Shown here: piece after piece, positions 49,468 to 57,846 of the stretch
Layout: the number at the start of each line of letters is the position of its first letter
Position numbering within the stretch: position 1 is the first letter of the stretch
The notes under the pieces: model-generated
What the model saw: only the letters and a program-made list of their open reading frames with translations
Databases searched by the model: none
Told to the model about the DNA's origin: nothing
Made by a program: the position numbers and the translations under genes
NCBI GenBank assembly: GCA_963830885.1
Contig: CAWHOA010000003.1
Span: forward strand, 224,118 to 288,117
Direction: 5' to 3'
DNA from: JAIBJN01 sp963830885
GTDB taxonomy: Bacteria; Actinomycetota; Thermoleophilia; Gaiellales; Gaiellaceae
DNA length: 64,000 nucleotides

Positions 49468-49646
49468 TCAAGGCGCCCTGATTTGGTCCCGGCGCCGCGC
49501 CTTTGACAACGACAGCTCGGCCGAGAGCCTAACGGGTCGCGGCTCCAAGCGCCGAGCGGGCGCGCCGGTTCGCTTCAGACAGGGGACGAGGTTGTGCGCA
49601 GAGCCCGGGCGGGTAGGAGGCAGGGAAGCCGACGAAGGAGGACATC

Positions 49647-50075
49647 ATGGCCGACCACGTGGCCACCGCCGAGTCCGAGATCGATGCGCCTCCCAGCCAG
49701 GTCTGGGCTGCACTCACCGATCCCGAGCAGATCAAGAAGTACATGTTCGGCTCCCAGGTCGAAACGGACTGGCGGCCGGGAAGCCCGATCGTCTGGAAAG
49801 GCGAGTACGAGGGCAAACAGTACGAGGACAAGGGCGAGATCGTCGAGTTCGAGCCCGAACGCCGTCTGAAGGTGACGCACTTCAGCCCCCTGAGCGGCCA
49901 GGAGGACGTTCCCGAGAACTACCACACGCTCGTGTACGAGCTCGAGGAGCACGGCGCAAAGACGCGCGTTTCGCTGAGCCAGGACAAGAACCCCACCGAG
50001 GAGGCGGCCGAGCACTCCCGGGCCAACTGGGAGCAGATGCTGTCCGGCCTGAAGCAGGTCGTCGAGAGCCGTTAG
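49647..50075 (+). CDS. SRPBCC/AHSA1-like protein
   Basis: 142 residues with the START-like fold seen in Aha1-type proteins: SEIDAPPSQVWAALTDPEQI at the start, VEFEPERRLKVTHFSPLSG in the middle and the long C-terminal helix AEHSRANWEQMLSGLKQVVE. It binds a hydrophobic ligand in its cavity; the role is unknown. ATG 49647 has the ribosome site AAGGAGG. It is convergent with the LigD-type gene. Confidence 0.88.
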   Translation: MADHVATAESEIDAPPSQVWAALTDPEQIKKYMFGSQVETDWRPGSPIVWKGEYEGKQYEDKGEIVEFEPERRLKVTHFSPLSGQEDVPENYHTLVYELEEHGAKTRVSLSQDKNPTEEAAEHSRANWEQMLSGLKQVVESR

Positions 50076-50093
50076 CGCTACGCGCGGGGCGGG

Positions 50094-51125
50094 CTACCGA
50101 TCGTCCTTGCGTGCCCGGCTCGGGGCGACGCGAGGAGGCTCGTCGGGCTGCTTCGGGTAGACGGGCGGCCAGGGCGCGTCCATGAGGCCCGCGGCCCTGT
50201 CGCGCTCCCAGAGGGCGAGCAGCGGCTCGAGCGACTGCGGCTCGTCGTTGATCCCCTGCCACGGGTCCCCCTGGGCCTCGACCCGCTCGGGCACGCTCGT
50301 GATCGTCAGCTCGTCGGGGTGGATCGCCTCGATCTCCTCCCACGCCACCGGTGCCGACACCTGGGCGCCGGGGCGGGCGCGGACCGACCAGGCGCCGAAG
50401 ACGGTCTTGTGGGGCGCGTTCTGGTTGTAGTCGACGAAGACGCGGGCGCCACGCTCCTCCTTCCACCAGGCCGCGGTGATGAGCTCGGGGCGGCGGCGCT
50501 CGAGCTCGCGGGCGGCCGCGACCGCGGCACGCCGCACGTCGTAGGAGTCCCAGCGCGGCTCGAGCCTGACGTAGACGTGCAGCCCGCGGTTCCCCGTCGT
50601 CTTCGGGTAGCCGGCGATCCCGAGCTCGTCGAGGAGCCCGCGCACCTCCGCCGCCGCCGCGCGCACCTCCTCGAAGCCCACGCCGGGCTGCGGGTCGAGG
50701 TCGAGTCGCAGCTCGTCGGTGGCTTCCGGACGGTCGCTGAGATACGGCCAGACGTGGAACCCGAGGCAAGCGAGGTTCACCGCCCAGGCCACGTGGGCCA
50801 TGTCGGCGAGCACGAGCGCGCGCGAGGTCGTCCCGTTCGGCGTCGAGACGATCGTGGTCTCCAGCCACTCGGGCGCGCTCTCGGGCACGCGCTTCTGGAA
50901 GAACGACTTGCCCTCCGCGCCGCCGGGGAAGCGCTGCATGAGGGTCGGCCGCCCGCCCGAGGCGCGGAGGAACGGCTCGGCGACCGCCAGGTAGTAGCGC
51001 ACGAGGTCGAGTTTCGTCTCCCCGTGCTCCGCGAAGAACACCTTGTCCGGGCTCGTCACCGCGACGGTGCGCCCGGCGACGTCGAGCAGCTCGTCGTCTG
51101 CCACCGTGCCGGAAACGGTATCCAT
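50094..51125 (-). CDS. LigD-type DNA polymerase/primase domain protein (stand-alone)
   Basis: 343 residues. The sequence matches the polymerase domain of LigD: TSPDKVFFAEHGETKLDLVR, SFFQKRVPESAPEW, the catalytic acidic pair in LRLDLDPQPG, and TTGNRGLHVYVRL. In actinobacteria such separate PolDom proteins work with Ku and an ATP ligase in end joining, filling gaps with ribonucleotides. No Ku or ligase gene is in the window. The start at ATG 51125 fits family length. A VOC gene ends four bases upstream. Confidence 0.9.
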   Translation of the reverse strand: MDTVSGTVADDELLDVAGRTVAVTSPDKVFFAEHGETKLDLVRYYLAVAEPFLRASGGRPTLMQRFPGGAEGKSFFQKRVPESAPEWLETTIVSTPNGTTSRALVLADMAHVAWAVNLACLGFHVWPYLSDRPEATDELRLDLDPQPGVGFEEVRAAAAEVRGLLDELGIAGYPKTTGNRGLHVYVRLEPRWDSYDVRRAAVAAARELERRRPELITAAWWKEERGARVFVDYNQNAPHKTVFGAWSVRARPGAQVSAPVAWEEIEAIHPDELTITSVPERVEAQGDPWQGINDEPQSLEPLLALWERDRAAGLMDAPWPPVYPKQPDEPPRVAPSRARKDDR

Positions 51126-51129
51126 CCTG

Positions 51130-51534
51130 CTAACCGGGCGGCAGCTCTGACAGGTCCATGTGGATGAACGACCACTGGTGGCCGTCGAGGTCGCGGAAGC
51201 CGCGCATGTACATGAAGCCCTGATCGTCCGGCTCGCCCAGCGACTGCGCGCCGGCTGCCACCGCCTTCTCGGTCAGCTCGTCCACCTGTTCACGGCTCTC
51301 GGCCGACAGACCCACGACCACCTCTCGTGCCGTGGACGTGTCGGCAACGGACTGCGGCGCGACGAACCCTGCGAAGAACGGCTCGACGGCGAGCATCACT
51401 GATGTCTCGTCGCCGATGATCATGCGGCTCGCGTTCTCGTCGGTGAACTGCGGGTCGAACTCGAAGCCGATTGCCGAGAAGAACCTCGTCGCCTCCGCGA
51501 GGTCCTTCACGGGCAGGTTGATGAACGTCTGCAT
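51130..51534 (-). CDS. VOC-family glyoxalase-like protein
   Basis: 134 residues from ATG 51534 (MQTFINLPVKDLAEATRFFS). It looks like the PhnB/YaeR-type VOC group, with FEFDPQFTDENASRMIIGD, AREVVVGLSAESREQVDEL and the C-terminal FRDLDGHQWSFIHMD, where the Glu/His metal ligands usually lie. Substrate unknown. Four bases separate its stop from the LigD-type start, so they may share a transcript. Confidence 0.87.
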   Translation of the reverse strand: MQTFINLPVKDLAEATRFFSAIGFEFDPQFTDENASRMIIGDETSVMLAVEPFFAGFVAPQSVADTSTAREVVVGLSAESREQVDELTEKAVAAGAQSLGEPDDQGFMYMRGFRDLDGHQWSFIHMDLSELPPG

Positions 51535-51602
51535 GGCCACCGTCGCTCCTTTCGACTCGTTCTTGCCATGTGGACCGACGACCGGCCGCGAACTCATCGA
51601 AC

Positions 51603-52196
51603 TCAGGCCCAAATGTGGGCGAGCACCCGATCCAGCGGCCGGGGGACCCGGTCGAGGTCGAGCGCGTCGACGAGCAAGGGCGCATACTCGATCTTGCGTC
51701 TGCCGCCGCTCCCCAGGAAGCGCCGAAGCTGCTCCTCGGGGGCTCGTCCTCGCCACTCGGGCTGCTTCTGCAACGTGCGGAAGGAGCGAAGCTCGCCCCG
51801 TCCGGCGACGATCTGCTCCACGACCGAGACGCCGAGCGCCCGGATCAGCTCGTCCTCCAGGTCGGCAACGCACACGAAGAAGCCCAGCCGCTCCATCTCG
51901 GCTCGAGTGAGGCCGTCGCCGAGCCCGGCGCGCTCGAGGCCGCGCCGGAAGTCGTCCTCTTCGCCGGCGTCACAGAGGCCGGCCAGCCGCGCGTCGAGCC
52001 CGCGGGGCCCGAACTGCTCCAGGAACCTGCCGATGGCCTGCGCGCCCCCGATCGGGACGACGGAGACGCCCTCGGTTTCGAGCGATCGGCCGCGGCGCCT
52101 GGCAAGCGCCTCGAGCGCGCGCTGGTCACTCGTTCCTTCGACCAGCACTACGGCACACGCGAGGTAACCGGGCGTGTCCACGCCGGCAGTGTGCAC
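51603..52196 (-). CDS. TOPRIM-domain protein, OLD-nuclease C-terminal type
   Basis: 197 residues from GTG 52196 (another GTG at 52181). The opening CAVVLVEGTSDQRALEALAR holds the TOPRIM glutamate, and LAGLCDAGEEDDFRRGL fits the DxD-like acidic motif. The protein resembles the isolated nuclease half of OLD-family endonucleases, without their ABC ATPase. Such stand-alone proteins may act in DNA repair or phage defence with a partner coded elsewhere; no partner is adjacent. Confidence 0.75.
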   Translation of the reverse strand: MHTAGVDTPGYLACAVVLVEGTSDQRALEALARRRGRSLETEGVSVVPIGGAQAIGRFLEQFGPRGLDARLAGLCDAGEEDDFRRGLERAGLGDGLTRAEMERLGFFVCVADLEDELIRALGVSVVEQIVAGRGELRSFRTLQKQPEWRGRAPEEQLRRFLGSGGRRKIEYAPLLVDALDLDRVPRPLDRVLAHIWA

Positions 52197-52239
52197 GCGG
52201 GCCCGATCGTCCGCCCGTCATTTGTTCTTGGGCGTGAGC

Positions 52240-53769
52240 CTAGAAGTCCCTGTCGTTGCCGCCGGACTCGTTGACCAACGTCGTCGAGCAGGCGTTGGCG
52301 GCGCGATCTGTCGCGGTCGCAGAGGGCGTCCAGGCCAGCTTCGCCGGGCCCGCCCGGGTCGTGGTGCCGGCGGTCGTCCCGAGCGCGACCGTGATGCCGG
52401 CGCCGCTCTGAGTCATGGTCGAGCCCGTGAAGGTGACCGTCGCGCTCGTGTAGGCGGTGTCGCCGAGGTTGACGGTGCCGAGGGGCAGCTGCGAGGTGTT
52501 CGCCGCGTTCCAGATCTGGACGCTGTCGCTTCCGGCGCCTCCGTCGACGAGGCGGAGGGTGACCGTCGTCGCGGTGCCGGTCCAGCCGGCGAGGACCGAG
52601 TTTGCGTCGATGGTCTCGCTGAAGGTGAACGCGATCGTGTCGCCGGTCTCGGCCTTTCCGGTCGTCCCGCCCGAGACGTTCGTCGTCTGGATGTCGGAGG
52701 CGGCCGGCGCGGTGTTGTCGACTGTGACGGTGAAGCCGCTCTGCGTCCCGCTGTTGCCGGCGTTGTCCGCCGAGGTGATCGCGAAGGAGTAGGACCCGGC
52801 CGCCAGCGGGTTGCCCGCGGTGAGCGGTGAGCTCCGGTAGTTGTACGAGGTCCCTTCGACCATGAAGGAGCCGGAGGACAGGGCAACCGCGGTTTGGCCG
52901 CTGGTGATCGAGCTCACGTTGGCCGTCACGGTGGCGACGCCGCTTGCGGCCGCGCCGCCGTCGGTCACGTTCGCGTAGACGTAGTAGGTCCCGCCCTGTT
53001 TGATGTAGGCGGAAGTTCCGCCTTGGGTCTTCGCGATCGCCGCGCCAACGATCGTGGGGGCCTGCGTGTCGACGGCCACGGTGATCCCCGCTCCCGCGGC
53101 CGAGCCGCCGCTCCCGACCGCGTAGACGGTGTGCGTGCCGTTGACCACGCCAACCGGAATGACCACGCTGACGCTTGCGCTTCCGCCGCCGGGAATCGCG
53201 GTCGGCGAGGTGCTTCCCGAGAGGAGTGTGCCGCTGTCGGGGTCGTCGAGCCGGAAGGCGAGGGTCTCTCCCGCCGCGAAGCTCGCCACGGTGCCGTTGA
53301 GCGTGGTCGGCAGCGAGGTGATCGTGGTCGAGGACGTGAAGGTCAGGGACGGCGAGCTCACCGCGGCGGTCGAGCTCTTGGCGCTTTCTCCGCCGACCCA
53401 GCCCTGGATGAGCGGGGTGACGGTGTAGCGCCAGCTTCCCGGCGCCACTGCCGTCTCCGTACAGGCGAGCGCCGCGATCGTCCCCGTGCAGCCTGCGCCG
53501 ATGGTCTGCAGCGCGTCGGTCGAGGCGTTGTAGCGCTTGACCACGTATCCGCCGACGCCGGCGCCGCCGGGGAGGGTGCTGGCCGACCAGGTCACGGTCA
53601 CGTCGCGGTTCGAGACGCTCACGACGGGGGTGCTCCCAGTGGGCACGACCTGCGCTTTGGCGTACCCGGAGCCGGACCCGCTCGAGCTCCAGCCGGCCTG
53701 GGCGGTTCCCGGCGCCAGCGCCGAGCAGGCCGCGAGCACGATCGCGGCGAGGACGAGGGGTCGCCTCAT
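52240..53769 (-). CDS. Large secreted Ig-like repeat protein with GSGSGYAKA motif
   Basis: 509 residues from ATG 53769, sharing one base with the upstream gene's stop. The signal peptide (RRPLVLAAIVLAACSALAPG) is followed by SSSGSGSGYAKAQVV, then FN3-like (VVSVSNRDVTVTWSASTLPG), several Ig-like strands and a bacterial Ig-like C-terminal repeat (DNTAPAASDIQTTN ... IAFTFSETIDANSV). This looks like a cell-surface or fibre-associated adhesive protein. It shares the GSGSGYAKA motif with the first gene of this set, which suggests a common maturation or assembly step. Confidence 0.75.
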   Translation of the reverse strand: MRRPLVLAAIVLAACSALAPGTAQAGWSSSGSGSGYAKAQVVPTGSTPVVSVSNRDVTVTWSASTLPGGAGVGGYVVKRYNASTDALQTIGAGCTGTIAALACTETAVAPGSWRYTVTPLIQGWVGGESAKSSTAAVSSPSLTFTSSTTITSLPTTLNGTVASFAAGETLAFRLDDPDSGTLLSGSTSPTAIPGGGSASVSVVIPVGVVNGTHTVYAVGSGGSAAGAGITVAVDTQAPTIVGAAIAKTQGGTSAYIKQGGTYYVYANVTDGGAAASGVATVTANVSSITSGQTAVALSSGSFMVEGTSYNYRSSPLTAGNPLAAGSYSFAITSADNAGNSGTQSGFTVTVDNTAPAASDIQTTNVSGGTTGKAETGDTIAFTFSETIDANSVLAGWTGTATTVTLRLVDGGAGSDSVQIWNAANTSQLPLGTVNLGDTAYTSATVTFTGSTMTQSGAGITVALGTTAGTTTRAGPAKLAWTPSATATDRAANACSTTLVNESGGNDRDF

Positions 53770-54206
53770 CACCTCACGGCCCTGCCTGAGTAGGTGAGCT
53801 TGAACCTTGCTGCCATGCATGCGTCTGGTGCGCTCCGGCGCATGGCGATCGGAAGCCAGACCCGGCGCTTCCGCTTGGCGCCGACCCGCAGCCTGCCTCG
53901 GAAATTGCCGACGACGAGGTTCGTCCGCGCACATCCTGCGGCGTTCCCGACGTTGACGCGGATCGACGTGACCCTGATGGCAAAGCCGTTGCGGTTGGAG
54001 ACGGTCACGGCGAAGTGCGTCCTGCGGCCGGGGTAGAGGGCGCGCGCATTACCCGTGATCGCGAAGGAGCCGCTCCTCGAGATCAGCACCGCCTGGCTCG
54101 AGTCGTCGCCCTTCGTCTGGGCCGTTGCGATGAAGAGGACTGTCAGCGCGACCCCGACGAGCGGAAGACCGATCGCCCCCGCCTTGTCAATTGCTGTCCG
54201 CCGCAT
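53769..54206 (-). CDS. Secreted or membrane-anchored small protein of the GSGSGYAKA set
   Basis: 145 residues. An N-terminal hydrophobic segment (GLPLVGVALTVLFIATAQT) is followed by a beta-rich domain (FAITGNARALYPGRRTHFAV ... FAIRVTSIRVNVGNAAGCAR) ending in a basic tail. The phrase on being placed at the top of a pedestal of residues LYPG is shared with the next upstream protein (LYPGATGD), so the two domains may be related. It is coupled to the large Ig-like gene and probably co-assembled with it. Confidence 0.7.
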   Translation of the reverse strand: MRRTAIDKAGAIGLPLVGVALTVLFIATAQTKGDDSSQAVLISRSGSFAITGNARALYPGRRTHFAVTVSNRNGFAIRVTSIRVNVGNAAGCARTNLVVGNFRGRLRVGAKRKRRVWLPIAMRRSAPDACMAARFKLTYSGRAVR

Positions 54207-54223
54207 GGCCGTTGTCGGTCGAG

Positions 54224-54248
54224 AGGGGCGGGCGCGAGGCCCGCCCCT
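54224..54248 (-). terminator. Hairpin between first and second genes of the secreted set
   Basis: AGGGGCGGGC (54224-54233) pairs with GCCCGCCCCT (54239-54248) around GCGAG. Placed between the stop of the small first gene and the start of the second, it should lower expression of the downstream genes, as in other fibre operons where the main subunit is made in excess. Confidence 0.55.
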
Positions 54249-54261
54249 GCTTCGTTCCTCG

Positions 54262-54750
54262 TTAGGCGTTGCTCGCGCCGGACAGCGAGACCGGGACGGT
54301 GAAGACCGCGCCCTGGCAGCTGTTGTCCGAGGCGTTGCTCATGGAGACCGCGCCGGTGAGCGTGACAGTGACCGCGCTCGAAGCGGGCACGTCGAGGGTG
54401 AGGCCGGTCTGATCCGTGAAGACGACTCCCGTCGAGGCGTCGCAAGCGGCCCCCTTGTCGGACGCGATCGCGCCCGACCCGCTGACGCTCGTGACACGAA
54501 CGGGGTACGGGTTGGGGTTGTCGATCCTGAGCTCGAGGTCGCCGGTCGCGCCGGGGTACAGCGTCGCCGAGGTGGCGGCTGAAACGTCGACCGTGGTGAG
54601 GGCCTGCGCCGTCGTCGCCTTCGCGTAGCCGCTGCCGCTGCCGCCTGCGGTCCAGGCCGCGTAGGCCACGCCGACCGCCACCACGAGGATGGCCGCCGCA
54701 GTGACGACGAAGATCTTGCGTCCACGCCGGCCAGTGGTGGCGTTGCGCAT
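54262..54750 (-). CDS. Small secreted TasA/camelysin-like subunit candidate
   Basis: 162 residues from ATG 54750 (ribosome site GAAAGGAGAA). The leader KIFVVTAAAILVVAVGVAYA runs into AAWTAGGSGSGYAKATT, a pattern seen in exported proteins processed after a helix and AxWT. The rest is one beta-sandwich (LYPGATGDLELRIDNPNPYP ... LTLDVPASSAVTVTLTGAVS) with a Cys pair. TasA-like fibre subunits have this size and layout. First gene of the set and separated by a hairpin from the others, so probably the most abundant product. Assignment by layout only. Confidence 0.7.
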   Translation of the reverse strand: MRNATTGRRGRKIFVVTAAAILVVAVGVAYAAWTAGGSGSGYAKATTAQALTTVDVSAATSATLYPGATGDLELRIDNPNPYPVRVTSVSGSGAIASDKGAACDASTGVVFTDQTGLTLDVPASSAVTVTLTGAVSMSNASDNSCQGAVFTVPVSLSGASNA

Positions 54751-54947
54751 CAGACGTTCTCCTTTCAAGGGTTTTTCGAGCACTGGCTCGTTTCATCGAC
54801 CTCTCGCTGGGGAGGACGGTCGGAGTTCGGCATGAATCGGGTATGAGCGCGCGCCGGCGGCCGGCCGCAGTTACGGTGCGGCGGCCCGTCTGACCGGCCG
54901 GCTCGGCGGCACCGGTTACGCTGGCGCCGCGCGAACGAAGCCTGCAG

Positions 54948-55016
54948 ATGTCGACGTCGCTCTTCGCAAAGCTCGCCCGTCACCTACGAAAGAACTACTT
55001 CCAGCCCGTGAACTAG
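54948..55016 (+). CDS. 22-residue basic peptide gene
   Basis: ATG 54948 to TAG 55014-55016. The peptide (MSTSLFAKLARHLRKNY then FQPVN) is amphipathic and basic. A strong hairpin begins nine bases after the stop. No clear ribosome site is visible (GAAGCC is weak). It may be a small regulatory or membrane-surface peptide, or chance. The rest of 54751-55099 has no gene. Confidence 0.35.
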   Translation: MSTSLFAKLARHLRKNYFQPVN

Positions 55017-55025
55017 GGACGGATT

Positions 55026-55057
55026 GCGAGGAGGCCGCGCTCGCGCGGCCTCCTCGC
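55026..55057. terminator. Strong bidirectional hairpin
   Basis: GCGAGGAGGCCGCGC (55026-55040) and GCGCGGCCTCCTCGC (55043-55057) are perfect complements, leaving a minimal loop. It lies 42 bases past the stop of the glycan operon on the reverse strand and 9 bases past the 22-residue frame on the forward strand, so it can end both transcripts. Confidence 0.7.
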
Positions 55058-55099
55058 GGCCGTGAATTCAACTGTAAGAGAGTGATTCCTCAACAGACG

Positions 55100-56017
55100 C
55101 TAGCCCCTGCCTGGGACGGATCGTTCGTCGCGCTCGAGCTGGGCGCGGTACCAGTCGACCGTCGAGCGTACCCCGTCGGCGAGCGTCGTTCGAGGCTGCC
55201 AGCCGAGGAGGTTCCTGGTCCGTTCGACGTCGGCGGCCCGGACGATCTCGAGTGGGCGGTCGGGGAGCGCTCCGAAGTCAGGCTCGACGCCCGTCCCGAC
55301 AGCCTCGACGATGCGTTCGACGATCACCCTGATCGTGACGAGCTCGCCCGTGCCGATATCCAGGGTCGCGCCGGCGAGATCGTCCCTGGAGGATGCGGCG
55401 ATGAACGCGTCGACCACGTCGTCGACGTAGATCCAGTCGACCGGCCGGGTACCACTCGAAAGCCTCGGAGGCTGCGCCTGCAGGAGCGAGGTGATGACGT
55501 AGGGCACGAGCTTCGTGCGATCGTGCTGCCCGGGGCCGTAGACCATGAAGATGCGGAGATTCACGACCCGGAGTCCGTGCAGTGCGTGAAGCATGCGCGC
55601 GAATGAGCTGACGGCGAGCTTGGCCGCCGCATACGGCGAAGCGGGAACCGGATCCTCTGCTGCGGGCTCGGGCTCCTCCTGCGACCCTGCGAGGACGACC
55701 GAGCACCCAACTCCAGTAGCAGCGACCAAGACGTTCACGGCCGAGACCAGGTTGTCGCGAAGCGACGGCAGGACGGCCTCGATCTCTCGCGATCCCGAGA
55801 CGTACCCGGCCAGGTGATAGACGACGTCCGGCCGAATTCGTCCCAAGGCCCTTTCGACGTCGCCGGCATCGCCGAGATCACACTGCCACCAGTTCAGAGC
55901 TTCGTCTTCCTGCGGGCGCCGCGAGATCGCGTGAACCTCCGCTCCCTCGGTGAGCAGACGCTGGCAGAGGCGTCCTCCGATGAATCCGGAAGCACCGGTG
56001 ACCAATGCGCGACTCAT
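55100..56017 (-). CDS. NAD-dependent sugar-nucleotide epimerase/dehydratase (extended SDR)
   Basis: 305 residues. NAD-binding motif ALVTGASGFIGGRLCQRLL at the N-terminus and the YxxxK pair in SPYAAAKLAVSSF. The substrate half contains WIYVDDVVDAFIAASSRDD, as in UDP/CDP-sugar epimerases and reductases. ATG 56017 overlaps the upstream gene by four bases. It is the last gene of the reverse-strand glycan operon and probably performs the final epimerisation or reduction of the nucleotide sugar. Confidence 0.9.
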   Translation of the reverse strand: MSRALVTGASGFIGGRLCQRLLTEGAEVHAISRRPQEDEALNWWQCDLGDAGDVERALGRIRPDVVYHLAGYVSGSREIEAVLPSLRDNLVSAVNVLVAATGVGCSVVLAGSQEEPEPAAEDPVPASPYAAAKLAVSSFARMLHALHGLRVVNLRIFMVYGPGQHDRTKLVPYVITSLLQAQPPRLSSGTRPVDWIYVDDVVDAFIAASSRDDLAGATLDIGTGELVTIRVIVERIVEAVGTGVEPDFGALPDRPLEIVRAADVERTRNLLGWQPRTTLADGVRSTVDWYRAQLERDERSVPGRG

Positions 56018-57306
56018 GGAGCCTCGGCGAGCAAGCCCGCTTCGAGGAGCGCAGCGGACGCGCGGCGAACGTCCGAGAATGCGAGGCCGGAACGCTCGGC
56101 GATGTCGAGCAGCGTGTTCGAGCCGTCGGACTGGTTCAAGACCCAGAGGATCGCCAGCTGTTCCGGTCCCGGGTCCGGGCCGCCGAGCCCCCGGTAGAGG
56201 CCGCGCTTTCCCAGCTGTGGCTCTCCCTTCGGCGAGAGGTTCCGATATGCACCGTCCTGATCGAGGACGTCGAGGATTCCGAGGGCGGCTTGCAGGGCCG
56301 TCTCCAGCTGATCGCCGCTGATCAGGTCGAGGTCGTCGGCCGAGGAGTGGTACTCGGGGAACTCGCCCTCGAGCGATCGAGTGAGGCAGCCGACCGGGAT
56401 GTCGAAGCCGGGCGAGTTGAACTGGCGCTCGTCCCAGCCCCAGGGCACGAAATCGAGAATCCGGCCTCCGCTTGTCCCGACAACGTGGGCCCCGGCCCGA
56501 TCGACATGCGCGTCTCCGCGCCGACTTCTCTTGTAGCTCAACGGCCCGGAGTCGCCGACGCAGGCGACCACCAGGCCCCCGACGACGTGCGAGAGTCGGT
56601 GCTCGTTGCGCGCGAGCCATGTGACGGAGCCGATCGTCCCCGGGATGAACAGGAGCCTGTACGAATGGCGCCGCGGGAGCTCAGCGAGAGCCGCTCCCAC
56701 CTCCGCCAGCAAGACGATTCCGGACAGGTTGTCGTTCGCGAGGGAGGGGTGGCAGACGTGCGTTGTCAGCAGGATCTCGTCCTCGCTCTGACCAGGCAGG
56801 AAGCACTCCCCGTACGTCAGCGAACCCGGAGCCAAAGTGCTGTCGATGACGACCTCGTACGTCCCATCCTCGAGCGCTTCGAGCTGGTTCCGAGACAGGC
56901 AGAACCCCCAGGTCCGGTTGTAGTACGACGTCCGATACGGGATCCAGTCCGGATGCTCGGCGTGGACGTGGAGGTGCGGCCGCAGGTCGTCGAGCGTCAT
57001 CTCCTCCCGCACGTGCTCGCTGTAGCTGACGACATGGAGGTTCGACTCGGCGAAGTCGACGAGCCGCCGGCCGTCTGGATTCGCGATGTACGCGTCACGG
57101 ATGTTCCACTCGTCCGGCACCGTCCAGTCGAGGACCTGCGTACCGCTGGGCACCTCGTGGATCTCGAGCGGAATCCGGCCGGCCACCTCTCTCAGCGTCT
57201 CACGGACTCCGTCCCCGGTGATGCTGCGACACACGGGGAAGAGCCGGGAGGCAAGTGCGTGCATGCGTGCCCCCGCGCCCGCGGTTGGAGCAGCCGTGGA
57301 CGTCAT
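56014..57306 (-). CDS. DUF4910-type aminopeptidase-like protein with winged-helix tail
   Basis: 430 residues. The middle part has a zinc-peptidase-like pattern (LLTTHVCHPSLANDNLSGIV; Glu in FPEYHSSADDLDLIS) typical of the DUF4910/aminopeptidase-like family found in polysaccharide and glycopeptide clusters. The C-terminal 70 residues form a winged helix (GSNTLLDIAERSGLAFSDVR). It may remove an acyl or aminoacyl group from a sugar intermediate. Four-base overlaps on both sides place it firmly in the operon. Confidence 0.85.
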   Translation of the reverse strand: MTSTAAPTAGAGARMHALASRLFPVCRSITGDGVRETLREVAGRIPLEIHEVPSGTQVLDWTVPDEWNIRDAYIANPDGRRLVDFAESNLHVVSYSEHVREEMTLDDLRPHLHVHAEHPDWIPYRTSYYNRTWGFCLSRNQLEALEDGTYEVVIDSTLAPGSLTYGECFLPGQSEDEILLTTHVCHPSLANDNLSGIVLLAEVGAALAELPRRHSYRLLFIPGTIGSVTWLARNEHRLSHVVGGLVVACVGDSGPLSYKRSRRGDAHVDRAGAHVVGTSGGRILDFVPWGWDERQFNSPGFDIPVGCLTRSLEGEFPEYHSSADDLDLISGDQLETALQAALGILDVLDQDGAYRNLSPKGEPQLGKRGLYRGLGGPDPGPEQLAILWVLNQSDGSNTLLDIAERSGLAFSDVRRASAALLEAGLLAEAP

Positions 57307-57846
57307 GACGCGGCCTCGGCCTCGATGTCCGGATACGAGCGATCGCGCTCGTTGATGACCAAGGCCTCACCGGGCCAGTCGATACCGATCGCGGGGTCGT
57401 TCCAACGTACCCCTCGGGCAGCGTCGGGCGCGTAGAGCTCGGAGATCTGGTACGCGACCTCGGAGTCGTCCGTGAGAGTGAGGAAGCCGTGGGCGCAACC
57501 CTCGGGCACGTACATGGCGAGCCGGTTCTCGGCCGAGAGCTCGGTAGCCAACCCACTGTCGAAACGTGGCGGACTCCGTTCGGAGATCGACCGCGACGTC
57601 GAAGATCGACCCAGACGTGCAGCGGACGAGCTTCGCCTCCTCGTGCGGCGCCGCCTGATAGTGCATCCCTCGCAACGTACCGCGTCGCCGATTGAAGGAG
57701 ATGCTGCACTGGACGAGGCGGCTGTTGAGGCCGCGCGCGGCAAACTCCTCGAAGTCCCACGTGCGAGCGAAGAAGCCGCGCTCGTCCTCGTATCGCTCCG
57801 GCTCGACGACCCAGACGCCCTCGATCGCGGTCTCACGGAAGGTCAT
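57303..57846 (-). pseudogene. rmlC: RmlC-like dTDP-4-dehydrorhamnose 3,5-epimerase family, one frameshift
   Basis: The first part (TFRETAIEGVWVVEPERYED ... QCSISFNRRRGTLRGMHYQA) and the second part (ELSAENRLAMYVPEGCAHGF ... YAPDAARGVRWNDPAIGIDW) lie in two frames that join near 57550, where an extra base occurs in CCAACCC. Joined, it is a full 180-residue cupin with the RmlC catalytic His (GMHYQ) and Tyr. It epimerises C3/C5 of a 4-keto-6-deoxy sugar nucleotide. Overlaps of four bases with both neighbours are preserved, so a sequencing error is likely. Confidence 0.8.
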
